A DNA stretch of 64,000 nt from Nemopilema nomurai (Eukaryota > Cnidaria > Scyphozoa > Rhizostomeae > Rhizostomatidae): NCBI GenBank assembly GCA_003864495.1, contig ML133436.1, forward strand, positions 1,178,001-1,242,000, in the 5' to 3' direction. Both the position numbers and the translations under genes were made by a program. The notes under the pieces are model-generated. The model was not told where the DNA came from. It saw only the letters and a list, made by a program, of their open reading frames with translations, and made no database searches. Shown in pieces: positions 1-16,900 of the stretch; positions within the stretch are counted from its first letter, which is position 1, and each line of letters starts with the position of its first letter.

Positions 1-1662
1 CATTTGACACCACACTGACTATCATCATTAAAAAGCATATATCTAATCGTGGGTGTAAACTACATTGACATAAACAGAAATAACTGAAAGTAGTCTAAGA
101 AATTTGCAACCCATTGAGTTATCAAACGGTCTAATATAATCCATTTTGCTGATTATGAAGTCTTCCTCTCATGGCAAAGTCTACGCACTGCATTACCAGA
201 GGAATGAACACAGGGTTTTTGGGACACATTTGCAAACAGTATTTCTTTCAAACTTTCGTTATGTCCAAATATTGTGAGTTTACCAATTTACGGAAGTGCC
301 CACCACCTTCTAAAGTGTCTTTGCCATATGATTACAACAAAGAGGGAAGTTACGATAAAAAGTCAGGGAAGCATTTTGAATCTCAAGTTAAAATTGGGGC
401 AACAAGTTTACATTGGTATTTCAACCCACTCCTTAAATGGAGTAGACGAGCCAACCTTCTGCTACTTAAAATTCAGATTCAAACCAATCACTCAGTGGTC
501 TGCACTTTCCCCACCAAATCTGGATAAACCTCTAATTCGTTTAGTTTTGGCCTAGGCACTGGTGCTCCCCTTGGAGTTCTTACGCAGGTAAAATGTTAAC
601 CAAAACACTCCCTCTTCCTCTAAAATACAGCCGGCAAATCTTACCTAATGCTTCTTTTGAGAATTAATGTAGATTTTTGCTTTAATGTAAAATTTCATTT
701 ACACACAATTTTATGTTCTGTAAAAACATTAATGCAGCTTTGCAAAAAATATCGAAAAGGGGCGTTAAAAATCGAATAAATAATTTAACAGGCCATAATT
801 TTCTCGTTGAGAGTTGAAACTGCAAAGGCTGTATCTCCTCAATACAAAAGTTTTTTGCATATTAGCAGCAATTTTGCAGATTGCTCGGGGGGTAATTACC
901 AGCAATTTTACATGCACTGCATGGTCTAGTGTTGTCTATCTTTATTCTGGAGATGAAAATGTGCTTAATAATAGGCGACACTCGAAGACTCACATTCCGT
1001 ACTTCAAAGTGGACAAAGAGCCCAACATGGAAAGGCGTATCCAGTTTTCGAATGATTGATGAGAGCTCGTATTTTGGTCGTCCAGTTCCACCACATCACG
1101 CCCTTTCCAGCTCACAAAATTTACATCTGTCGTCCAAAGTCGATTTATCAATTTTAGCAAATAAGCGTCCATGCAATATTTAATGCAAAACAGAAAATAG
1201 TTTATACTTCAATTAATAATTAGCTTTCAACATCAAAAGTTTGACAAACTGCTTGAAATTCTTCCAAATATTTGTGGAAACTGGCTGGAGCTAGCAGGTC
1301 ATTGGGGCGATACAAAACGAGAAATCCTGGAATATTTTGGTGCAAGGAAATGATCTTTGGTTTGCATTATAAAGGATATCAAAGTATACTCTGTTTCATT
1401 CCAAAGGTTGCTTCGCCTTCCGGGTCCTCTTTGGACTTCGCCATCTCCATTTCATCTCGTGCCAGCCTAAAATTTTCCCTGGCTCGCCTCCTGGGAACAG
1501 CGAGAATATATTTGCATTAGAAAACAAGAGAATTACGCCCGAGATGTGATGAAAGGCGAGCCTTTTCAGGAAATGTAAATTGGAATAATTGTTTGATAGG
1601 TTGTTGGGAAACAGTTACTTGTAGGCAGGGGTCATCCCCTTCCTTTGCGGCTCTTGATGTGA
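1..1662. other. Non-coding upstream region of actin
   Basis: I see no supported gene here. Open frames are short, overlap in several frames, and show no family similarity or splice structure. It is AT-rich, with ordinary homopolymer runs. One stretch on the minus strand (1379-1490) has a plausible 3' splice site followed by an open charged frame; it is treated as a weak lead only. Distal actin regulatory elements may lie here but none is identifiable. Confidence 0.5.
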
Positions 1663-1672
1663 CCATATTTGG
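1663..1672. promoter_or_regulatory. CArG box (serum response element core) upstream of actin
   Basis: The ten bases CCATATTTGG fit CC(A/T)6GG exactly. They lie about 140 bp upstream of the actin ATG. CArG boxes bind SRF-type MADS proteins and are a known control element of animal actin genes. Functional use here is inferred from match and position. Confidence 0.65.
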
Positions 1673-1705
1673 GCATTACGGCTTCAGAAAGGTGTGTCAT
1701 GAAAC

Positions 1706-1711
1706 TTTAAA
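1706..1711 (+). promoter_or_regulatory. Possible TATA-like element of actin
   Basis: TTTAAA lies 34 bp downstream of the CArG box and about 25 bp before an initiator-like TCA at about 1729-1731. This would give an uninterrupted 5' UTR of about 80 nt. A 5'-UTR intron cannot be excluded, and the motif is weak in AT-rich DNA. Confidence 0.3.
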
Positions 1712-1789
1712 GTCTGTGCTTTCCTTGTCAACTGCACTCTTTCACTACTTCGCTCAAGCGTCAGGAACGTATCGCCAACTGAACTTTAG

Positions 1790-5068
<3,279 letters not shown>

Positions 5069-8000
5069 ATCTAGGACCTGAAATATTGATTTTATAACAA
5101 ATTTCCTCTAGTCGCTATGTTTATAGTGTATTGTCGTAACAATTTTGTGAAGAAATCCTAAGTAATTTCTTGGTTTTCTCTGCCAATTTCAACTGCATCA
5201 AAAAGCGTAGACGAAAGTGGACTGGCTTCTTTTTCCCACGAACACAAATTCGTGTTCCCATCTATGCTGCCCGTTAATGAAGATTGTAATCTTGATAAAT
5301 AGCAATGAAAAATTGTTTGGCTGAAATTGAGAAAACGCAAGATTTTTAAAAGTCAATCTTCAAAGCTGGTGTTTTTCAATTTAGGGGCTCGAAATATAGA
5401 CTGCCGTCTTGGGACAAAGTGTTTGAATATAGCCAGTTGAGAAAATAACAGCCTTCGAAAAACTTTTGAACGGTTTTTGTAATGAAATGAGAGCAGACTG
5501 ACTAGAAAAAAGTGACAGCAGTGTAATCCGAGGCAGCCATTTCAGGCGTCCCAGACAAAGTCTGTGACAGCGGTTAAACGCAAAGTGTTTTGAAGTGGCA
5601 TCTGCGTTATGGGACAATCTAGGGTCACAGTTTTCTCGTTAACTGATTTGCTGTCCTGGATTACCGACCGTAGATACGAATTAAAAAAACCTTCATCAAT
5701 ACTGGTAAGAGTCAGATGAAATGAAAGTTCCTCCTGCCCCCCTGATCTTCACAGAACGACAATGTGCAACCGGGGGTTATTTTGAAGACGATTTGTTTCT
5801 GGGTCATTTCATGCAGAGCTGTCTGGGCCACAGACATCGTCGCGACACCAGTGCGAGGTCATTGGCGCGCGATTAAATGAAACATGGCGCCTGAATATCA
5901 CGACGTGGGCGAGAGTTGTGCAGCTTTTCTTCCTTTTAATGTTGGTGCCTTGAGCTCTTGCATAAATATGCCATTGCATTCAAACAGATAATGATAAATA
6001 CGTACCAATTAGCATGCAATATACCTTATGCAAGCTTTTACCTGGAATGATTTCATTGTATGAAATGCTCGTGGGTGAATTTTACGTCATCGTCGAATGT
6101 TCAAGTCGTTTTGAATGCATCAGTTTGCCCGTCTCATTTAAAGCTGGATGTTGTCTAGACACTGCTGTGGAAATATAACGTGAGAATTATGCTTAGGCAA
6201 GGCTCGCTCGTGGGGAAGTCCCGGCAAGAAAAAGGTAGGCCATCCTTAGCACATTTCTATCGAGCCAAAGGTCATGGCTATGTTGAACAATGCTTTTATA
6301 TTGCTATATCTGAAAATAAAAAGTGATTCAATATGTCTCAGACATACTTGTATTTTCCCGAACTATAAACGTGAAAACAGGCTTTCGTGAGTAACATAGA
6401 AATAATATTTTTTAAAGAAAATCTGTACCGCGTGGAGGTTACACCATTCTCAGGCTTTTCATAACCTTTTCTTGCGCATTCTGGATGAAAACCTGGGAGG
6501 ACATTGGTTGGCAGGGATAAATTCGGAGATACTAACAGTTATATGTAACGGTTGGCTTTAGTGTGTGGTATGTTTCGTAATATCTCAGTTGCGTGTTATA
6601 GTCACATGTGCTGTTGAGTCCTGTTATGTCAGTTAACGCCTTTCTAATGGCAATGTGTTTGCCTGTCAACATGTATTGTGACGTTCGTATTGTTCTCTTA
6701 ATTACCTTTCGTTCATGTTATGGATAATATAGATAACATCGGAATAGAGTCTCTCTCGTGTTCTACTATTCGGAGCTTAGGCCAATTGGCCTAGCCCCAT
6801 CGCGTCGAATGTCTCTTCACCATCATAAGAAGAACCCAATAGATCAACAAACATTAATCGTTATACTTATATAAATAAGGAGGGGGCAGGAAATTGTAAT
6901 TTTCAATCCAAATGATTTTCAATTGATTTAGAACTCAGCCATTTTAATAGCTTTCGATTTGCATGTAGCAACCCCTCCTGCTTTCATTTCTATCTGCATC
7001 TTTTTTAACAAATCAAAGATTCTGTCAATGCACCTTGTGGAAAAATGTTTCGCATATGACTTAAAGAAAGTTCCATTAATATTAACATCAATCTCACCTG
7101 GACGTATGTGGTCCCTAAAGAGTTGGAGGGGGGGGGGGGTCTTGTATCTTTTTCAAAAGTAGGGGTCCGGGCGTATGTGGCCCCTATTCCCTCCTTGGAT
7201 ACGCCACAGCAGTCTAAGAATTAAGAATTGACACACTACTAACCAAACAAGAAAAAGATGCTCCCTAAAAATATAAAGCATTTTTCAAAGAGATTACTAC
7301 CACTTACTAGTTCAACTTTTTCTATACTCTTGACTCCAATGACATATAAGGCAAGAGACTTCAATTTACCACTTAAGTCAATGCAAACTCCGCCAGCAGA
7401 CTTCCTAATACAAAACTGCAGTAAACAAGCCGTTTGCCTAATTGTTAATCTAAACAACATTCTGCGTTTTGCCTATGGGCGGAAAATAGGCTAGTTTGTT
7501 CTTTTCGCACCTTGAGGGATTTTAAACCGTGGGTTTTTTTAAATTTTAATGACTCTCGCTGAACTTTCCTTTGAGCCATGCCCGAGTGTTTGCTCCGGCT
7601 TTTAGCGCAATCGGTGAAATGCATCCGCGTACGCAAATCTACTCGGCAAATGCAGTTTGTTGACCAAAACGCGATGATGATTACAAAAACGACAACATCA
7701 ACAACATAATGAAGAAGTGAATTCAGTGTCTATGTTACCGACATGTTCTGTATAAGTTTGTCAAAATTAGGTAGCGAAAAAATTGTTATTGTCAATGCAT
7801 CACAGAAAAAAGGGGGAGAATAGAATAAAACTTTATCATTGTTGCTGCTGTTGCAGTTGGAAATTCATCTGCACCCTCAGTCGTGGCTATGGAGTGTTGC
7901 TAGCAAAACATGCTTTAGTCTTCAGTTTCGAAATCCTCCCTATTAATCACCACGGTAACAGCTTCGCGTTTCTGTCAGATAATGGGAAGAGAATGAGCCT

Positions 8001-8511
8001 AAGAAAGGGGGGGGGGGGGTATTTAAAATTGAAGCGTTACAGGAAATTCTACTGCGATAAAGTTTTGGTCAAGGAAACGAATTTCGAAGTTTTCACATCC
8101 TAATACTTCTTGTCTTGTCAGCAAATCCTAATAAAGGAAATTTTACCTTGGCTGTATGAAAATCACATAGTATAATCTTACTATTTAAACCGCCTTTACT
8201 CGCAACGCCCTAAAGCTTTTTGGCTGAATTTTCAATGTTGTGATCTTAAAGTAAAATCTAGTAAAAGGTAGATTGAAGAAGTTTTGTTTTCTTATCAAGT
8301 TTCTTCAGTGACAGAATGTACTTGTCGGCTTTTGTTCCCTGTAATGCTTAATTCATGCTTCATTGACATTTTCTTCCATAGAGCCATGACTTTCAGTCTC
8401 ATTAATATTAATGACGTGGTTCCGCTAAAGCCAAGCCAGATGCTGACTGAAATTAATCGTTCTTCTTCATACATCTTCTAGCGCCCATGATAACAGGACA
8501 GCATTAAGACA
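5069..8511. other. Intergenic region between actin and the monooxygenase gene
   Basis: This includes the actin 3' UTR of unknown extent. I see no convincing gene. Short frames lack family similarity. Two pure G tracts occur: 12 G at 7128-7139 and 13 G at 8007-8019. Such tracts are prone to length error in sequencing. The promoter of the downstream gene must lie towards the right end but shows no clear core motif. Confidence 0.5.
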
Positions 8512-11500
8512 ATGAAAGAGTATTCTAGTCTCCAAAAAGGCTTCGTTATATTCCTGTGCTCCTGCTTTGCTTTGAGTCATGCAAGCCTGCGATTGAAATT
8601 AGAGGATTCCGTTTGGTTGGATGCAACTCGGCAATACAAACTTACCTGGGGTGTAGATGAGACACGTAGGACCATCCGCATTGAAACTACAGTAGGTAAA
8701 GCAGGATGGATTGGCATTGGTGAACAGAAAGAGGGCCGGGATGGAGTCTTGTATTCCGAATTAAAGATAGCATGGTTAAGTTCCAGTGGAAGAATCTATA
8801 CGCAGGTAAGTAATTTGCACTCATTCTTCTTCACTTTCACCAAATTTCAATAGAGTAATCACCGTATAAATACATCTTCCAATCCAAATTTCTTCTTCCG
8901 AACACATCTTTTGAATACAACTTTTTTGAAAAACAAAATTACACAGAAGCAGATTTCATTCATTCTTCTTTGTGTTTCACTACGACCCCGCTTTTAGATA
9001 AAACATTGTCTACGTATATCTTCCAACTTAGCCTTCATCTTCCAAATACATCTTTTGGAAAATAAAATAAACTGAAGCACGTTGCACTCATTCGTCGTAT
9101 TTCTTCGCTACAGTCTACTATTAGAAGAAAATCATAATCCAAATACATCTTCCTTTTTATATGGCATTTCATTTACCCAGCTGAGGCAAAATTGAAAGTT
9201 TTTATTGTCTTCAGAGATTAGGTTTGACTGTTCGACTATTCCTCCAAATCTTTTAATTACTGATGACTTCTCCTTCAACTAGTAGACACCAATTTCGAAT
9301 ACTGTTGTTACATAGCTTGACACGCAGAGACGTGTTTTCAACTCACAGATATAATGACAATCAGTGTCTGTTTGGTATTAGAAAGCCTGTTGCACGGTGT
9401 GTCATTTATTGAATTGACGTTTTGTCATTGCAGGCTTGTCACGTGAACGGACAGGGCGAGTTTTTCCCCTCTCAAGACGACAATTTTCATTTGATTGATG
9501 CCAGAAGAACTGGTTCCCGGACTGTGATGATTTTTAGTCGGTTGCTCCTTGTAAGTGGTGGTAATATCAACATCAAAGTTCTTTTGCCTTTTACTTTTTT
9601 TCATCAAGCTTTTACCACGATCTTACTTTTTTTAAACGATTGATATTAAGGATAATATCACTTTATTCTATATTAGAATCATATTACCTATTTATTTGCA
9701 AAATGTCTTTTTTACATTTGCAAATCATTAATATTTTTTGCCTTCATAGATAGTATAGTTATAGGTAATTATGATAGTCCACCTGAAGAAGTGGAGATTA
9801 TAAGAAGGTTTCATTTGAATGGATGAAGCCGATGCAGGCAAAATTTGAATGGATAATGCCGATACAGACAAAATTTCCTTCACTGTTATTTCTTTCCTCT
9901 ATAAATAAATAATTACACATACATTCATCCATCCACAAATCCTTGCTGGCATGAGCAAAAGGAAACAAGCGATTCCAAAGACTGATTTTCTCGGTTTACA
10001 GTGCTACCTTTAGTGAGGAAGGCTTTAGGTTCGGTAATGCAATGACAATCCTTTGCTAAACTTCAACATAATGTTGAAAGCCTAACCGCGATTGGCATAT
10101 TAGATTTTTGTCGGCGTTAGATCTATGGAATAGTTTCGATAAACTAGGCTTTTTCATAATCATCAAGGACTTTTAACGTAATATTATTCATAGTTATAAG
10201 ATTGTAAGTTAGGTTTCTAACATTTCTTTTCTTTCAAGCATGACAGGCACTGACACCAGCAATATTTTTGTTGAAGCTTTTATCCTAATGAAATATTCCT
10301 ATTATTAATTTATTTATTATGTTTCCAGCCTCCCACACCACGCAAGCTTTTAAAAAAAGTGAGACGAACGCACGTAGAAATTGTCAACAACTCGCTCGAA
10401 TTTTGGCTCTTTTCACAAATATTACACGGATTGATTGCCTAACAATCTAAATATACGTATTGTGAACAAAGGTTTAAATTGATCTTGCGAATTCCCAAAG
10501 TGGTTGATCGAACCGGTATTTATCAAAGTCGCGGATTGCAAGCTTTTTAACAGGACTACCGTTCAGTTGTGTTAGCCTAACTAAAATATGTTTGATGTTT
10601 TTGGCATCTTTTGGCATCATCTTCTAGATGTATTTACATACTTCATACGTACTTCTAGAGCACACTTGATTTAAAAAGGCTGATAAGTTTCACACTTCAG
10701 TTTCATTCGAACGTGTGCTTTGTCAAATAATAGAAGATTACACTGTCATATAATGTTGGGAGTTCTGATAGTTTGTTTTTAAAGCGCAGATTTCTGATTC
10801 CTAGCCGATAAATTGAAGAATTTGTGCAATAATATTTTGCTCTGACATTCTTTGACGTTAAAAAGAAAACTTCGTCGTCAAAGTGCTTGACTTTGTCTGT
10901 CAAGCAGATTAAACGTCTTTGCGAAAGCTATGCTAGCCAGCTTCTATACGTAGTTTGGAAAAAAGCGCGTTACAGAAGGATAAAAGAGAAGAATGGCAAC
11001 GCACCACGCACTGTATTTTCTGGTAATCCTTTCAAAGAAGCTTGAAAACAATGTTAGTTTGTAGGACCAGCAAGTAATCTGATCCCAAACAATTTTGCAT
11101 ACTGTTACAGCTCTTCGAAAGGAGAAAGTTTATATGACGACATCTCCCGCCACTGATAGAAAAACAATATTTCAACTCTCTAAGTTGAAATAGATAAGCG
11201 TTCCCTCTACTTTGAGTACCAATACTTTGGTTTGTACCTTTTTCTAGTGTCTCAGCTGCATAAGTATGCTATATTCACCACCTTAGTGTAATATCCAATT
11301 TGCCATTAAAAAAGTTTTATGCACAAAATATTTGCTAATGGAGAATACTTCTATTCCTAGAGTGACCGGATGAAGTTGCTATACTCGTGGGGCCCAGAAA
11401 CTCCAACTCAAAAGTCATGTTCATATTTTTCAAACGCCAAATGGTATTCAAAGAATATTCGTTTGTTTCATCGCAAACGGAACATTAAAATGGCAACTGG

Positions 11501-13894
11501 AACAACATGGTTTGATATTGAAACGAATAAGGTTGGTTCTCAATGTCTTCAATCTACTTGGACTTCGTCACATTTCAGTTCATGCTCATCAAGAAAGGGT
11601 TACTTGAAAATGACTGTTTTTGCCATTTGTTTTGAGCTTTTTGAACAAGCTTTAAAATTAAAAAGAATGAGATTTCTGTGTCTGTTGAATAACGGATAAC
11701 GGAAGTTTTTACTTACTTCAAATGCCATGTAATATTTCATTGAAATAACAGACACGTGGCATTTGAAAGCATTGGCTTGGTATAATCCACACTGTTTGCA
11801 TTTCTGAAGCTTTGGGCTGTTGATGCTTATCTCAGTAAAATCTGTTCCCACAATCAGACAAATGCAATTTGACCTAACGCATTTCCTTCTACTTTCTACA
11901 TTGACGGCCAAATAACTGGCAATGCCTCAAGCCAAAAGGCAACAAAATGAGTGATATGAAAGCAAAACCAAACCCTTTGACTGGAATTTGCGTGGGAGGA
12001 ATTTAGGTGTGGATTCCAAACAAACCAAAGAGTTTGGGAAATCGCAGGTCCTGCATAAGCAGATTATTTTCTGAAACCCCAACCATTGTCCAAATTCACT
12101 TTGATTTCAACCACCCACACATCAAGATCAAATCAGTGAGCGTTTTTGAGTTGTGGATTCAAAGATTACAGTAATCTTTTAATTGGGTGGAGCACGGAGT
12201 TCAAGAGTGGTTTTATTGTCAGTCAATTGCAATTTCTTATACGAAGCCCGATAAAGGAAACATCAATGATTAAATAGGAAGTTTGATTTCCAAAAGCAAC
12301 TACCCCAATCATAGTCTGCTGAAAAGCAAGCAAACAATTCTGTTTTTAAAACCGCCACAAATGTTTTTAAAAATCAAGTCACCATGATGAGTTTTTTTTG
12401 TTAGTCTGCCTGTCTCTTTAACATTTACCGCCAGTTATGTCTTTCATACAACTGTTAATGTACTATGAATGAATAGTTATTCTATTCTAATAATTACGTC
12501 ATTCTGGGCGTTGATATCTAGGGTTGCTGTTGTTGTATTGTAAGGCATGTGTTTTGTTAAGCAGAGCAACTTCGGAAATCACCAAAAGCCGATAGAATTA
12601 CTAGCCACGTGCGGAAAGAATACCATATGAGGGTTGTGAGAAAGAGCTCATGATTGGCTGTCTATTGGCCAATCAGCACCTATTAACACCTTCTTTTGGT
12701 ACAATCCAAGTGAGAAGATGAGCTCTAGAACTTCAGGAATCCAAGATTCATAGATGAAGATGGCCTAGCCTTACAAATAATACAAAATCTATTGTCAGTT
12801 TATTTTTGGCGCAATATGTATATGCTGGAAGATGCTGCCCTAGGGCCTAATCGCACTGATTTAGCATTTGCAGCCTCGAGTCATTTGCGGCCTCGAGTCA
12901 TTTTGTTACTTTTTCATCTTCTTCTTATCAGAAATGTTTCTCACTAGATTCCTGTTCCTACAAGAAAAACAACATATTGGTGCAAGGCATTTAGAATCAG
13001 CGATTTAGTTCAGCTTGGTGGTACAAAGCACATCTTCAAGGTAAGTGAAAAATTCTTATTCCAAAGTAATATTCAACTCAACTTCTTCTTTGTTTTCTTA
13101 AAATTACATTTGGATCACAATATTCCATTATTGAAGAAGTGAAGCATTTGACTACTATGGTAAACCTTTCCACTTTCATTTTCTTTACCTCACTTTTGGC
13201 TGCTTCTTAACAGTACCTTTCATTCAAGACTTATGCTAATCCGATATTTTTCAAGAATAATTTAAAAGCAATGGGGAACTTCTGTTTGTTTTTGCAAAAC
13301 GTTAATGAACTACAAGCGTTCTTACACTAATTGTGCTTTTTAGAAGTTTATTATCCCCATGCCTGTTTTGGCCTTATACATAAGAAATGAGGAATTACGA
13401 GGTATGGTCACGTCGAGATGACGGACCAGGACACTGCGTGACAAGCATAAAGCTTCTCAGTGTCCTTAAAAACTATCTTTAGATGCTAGGTAGAAACAAA
13501 TACAAATAAAAATCTGAATAGTAATACTTTTGAAATGAAAATGCATTTTTACAGCTAGAGCTTTCCAGCAAGGCTGCCAATCCTCAGCCCTTTGACTTGG
13601 TTTCGCAAGTTCAGAAAGAATTGTAAAAACCCAATAGTAAGGTCAAGAAGAGTTCAAACTATGATCATTGATCCTTTGTTCTCGTTGCCCCCATGGCTCT
13701 GAAATAAGCTGCCATATTCACCAAGGGCAGTAAACTTAGTAGAAATATTTAAACTTTTGAAGGAATTTTTGTTTGGAAAAAATTTCTATCATCAACAATA
13801 TATAATGTTTTATTGAATTTTCTCTTTTAGCTGTAAAGTATGTAATGCGCCTACACAACCTAAAGAGAAACAGCGCAACAGAAGTTCCTTTTAA

Positions 13895-13955
<61 letters not shown>

Positions 13956-16900
13956 TTTCTTACTGACTGTGAATTCTGTCTTCTTCCAGAAACACTTCTA
14001 CACGTTGTTGCTGGATGCAAAGTGTACCTTGACCAAGGCCGCTATACTTGGCGTCATAATTCTGCATTAAACTTTCTAACCACCTCCTTCACAGCAATAA
14101 ATGGGTTTTTTATTTACGCAGATTTACCAGGCTTTCTTTCCCCTTCTATCATAACTGGAGACCAACTACGCCCTGACTTGCTTCTCAAAACTAAAGAAAA
14201 CTTTCTGTACGTCTTAGAGCTAACCATAGGCTTTGAAACAAACCTCAACTGCAATGCTGACAGGACGTCAGAGAAACATGCCACTCTCATTTTTGAATTG
14301 GAACGTCTGCTTAAGTCAGCCTCGTTTGTTAATCTCCATCAGTTCTTTTGGTATATTTTTGGCAACTCCTGCAGCTCATTCATCGATCCATTGATGAATG
14401 ACTCCTTGTCCTCTGATCAACAACAGAAGCGCTATCTCATCTCCAAACTTTCATGCTTTTCCATTCGCACCACATATGATATATTATGCTGTAGAAACAA
14501 AACTTGGACTAACCCAGAGCTACTCCCCTTTTAACGTATTTTTTTCTTTTCCCATTACTACGATTGTAATGGTTTCCTGTATAAAAACAGGCTAGCTAGT
14601 TACAAATTACCTATGTATTAGCGAGAGTTGTAATTGTATTTTTAACGGGAATTCAGAATGAAAAGTTTCCATTATTATTATCATCACCATTATTGTTATT
14701 ATTATTTTTGTTATTATATTTATTATTATTATCACTATTATTATTCATATTATTAAAGTGGAAATGTCCTTATTTCTAACATCAATGCTAGATGAAATGA
14801 TAAGCCTGTTTGCGCTCGGTTTGTGTCTTTTAAAAACGAGAACTTGCTCAGCACACAATGTTTATTTTTTGTGTTTTTCTCTTCTCAGATCCTCCCGCTT
14901 CTAAATGAAGGCCATAAACCATTTCTGCACCACATGTCGCTGTATCCTTGCCAAGACAAGTTTGATCCGAGACATCTCTCATACTCTGGCACCTGTTCGG
15001 CCCCTGCTACACCCTCATCCATAAGTGACTGTCATGGCATGAATGGGATCTATTCATGGGGGCGAGGAGCCAAGGTGAGCTCCCTGAGGTATTGTTTTAT
15101 CAGCCTGTAATAGTGCCAGTTACCTTGAATTGGTAGGGGAGGCGGGCTACCTACATTGGGGCTACCCTTCTGTTTTCAAGTATATGCTATTGACATCCTG
15201 TTAACCCTAGAGAACAATGATGTGTCTCGTCCAGTACTACCCCCGTACCCCCACTAGAAGTAACCTTTTTTGTAGGGATGAGAGATTTCCTCATTTCTAG
15301 TCGTCCATTTACCGTGGTTTTCAACTGCATAAAATACTGGGCAGGCTCTTACCAAGATCTAATTCAGTGCTACGACCCTAATAGTTGATGTCAAAGTCTT
15401 CCACCATAACTCCTTACTCAAAAGGAAACTGACGAAGGCCTGTTTTTAAAAACACAGCACTGTCGATAATTCTTTGTCATTGAAAGTTGAAAAATCTAAG
15501 ATACTTCTTGATCAAGGTGTAATCCGTTTGCAACTCTATCTTTGCAGTCCATAATCATCAATATATACTGAATTTTACGATTTGATAATCTTCTTTTATA
15601 ATTCCTAAATCAGGGCTTTACTTTTCCGGAAGATGTTGGATGGCCAATTGGAGGTGAAGATGGCATGAAATACATACTTCTGGAGTTACATATCGACAAC
15701 CCACACAAAGAGAAAGGTTTGTACGCCGTTAGCTGTATCGGCGAAACAGACTCCTTTTATCAACTTAAAATGCTTTGAAATTTCCTATTTATTGAGGACA
15801 GTGAGTAAAGATGACAAACTGCTTCTCTTGCATAACCGTTTACAAAACAAAAATTCTGCGAGATTTAAAGACAAAATTATCATTAGAATGCCTGGGTATC
15901 ACCTAGCTGGGTTGTGTTTAGTTTCATTTCAATGTGATAGGAAAGGAAACTTGTCAATTAAATGTTCGATTTCCCTAATTGCCTTTCCATTCAACAAGCA
16001 CATCTCTTGTTCATGTGTTAAAGTAGGGGCCTTGTCAAATCCTTTTTCATCCACGTCCTATGAGTAAGAACAATAGGGATTGTAATGATAGTGATTGGTT
16101 AATTGCAGGGTTTGCTATCCGAGGTGGATTCCGTCTTGTGTACGGGAAGCCAAGACTGCATACAGCTGCCATGCTTGCGTTAGCTGTCACGAACCCAAGC
16201 ATAATGATACCACCACACATTAGTGATTTCACTCTCAAGGGCGTTTGTACCAAGGGCTGCACACAGGTAGCGAGTAGTTCCTAGCATCTTGGTCAACTAT
16301 TCTCGTAGCATTATTCATTAAGGGCCCAGAGAAATCTCCCGTACTTAAAAGAAATTATTTTGTAGCAAAGAGGTCTGCAATTTTGATGGGTCACCAGAAA
16401 GCGTATGGATTTCATTACCACAATGTATCAGCTCTTTAATCTATCACGATAGAGTCCCCTTTCATCATTAAAATTTCGCAGTTCATCTCGATATTCCAAG
16501 ATTCACAGATGTTGCGTACTTTTCATACTCTTATACTAAATTTCAGGTTATTGTTTGTTATCGGTCAAAAAAGCATTTGATGTCGTATAGTTGGCTCTAA
16601 AATTGCCAGTTTCCCGATCAAGGGGATGAAAAGAAACTTCTAAATCTGTCTTTCTTGTAAACATCATTATACTTGTTTGTAAAGGTATTTATGCTCACTT
16701 TTCTCTAGAAATTGCAACAGGACAAAGATTCTAAAGACAAAACAGGCATCAAACTTTTCAGTGTACTTCTTCACGCGCACAAGAATGCCGTTAGGGTCAG
16801 AGCCACATTAGTACGAAATGGTGAAGAAATTCGAGAAATATCTCACAACAACGATTTCCATTATTCAAAACAGGTGAGAGACGGTTAATAATAGTTGCTG

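Noticed and set aside
171..527. 118-codon open frame at the left end
   Set aside because: No family similarity, ordinary AT-rich composition, and overlapping frames of similar length.
13736..14020. Open frames with long isoleucine runs on both strands
   Set aside because: They are read-through of the (ATT)n microsatellite, not proteins.
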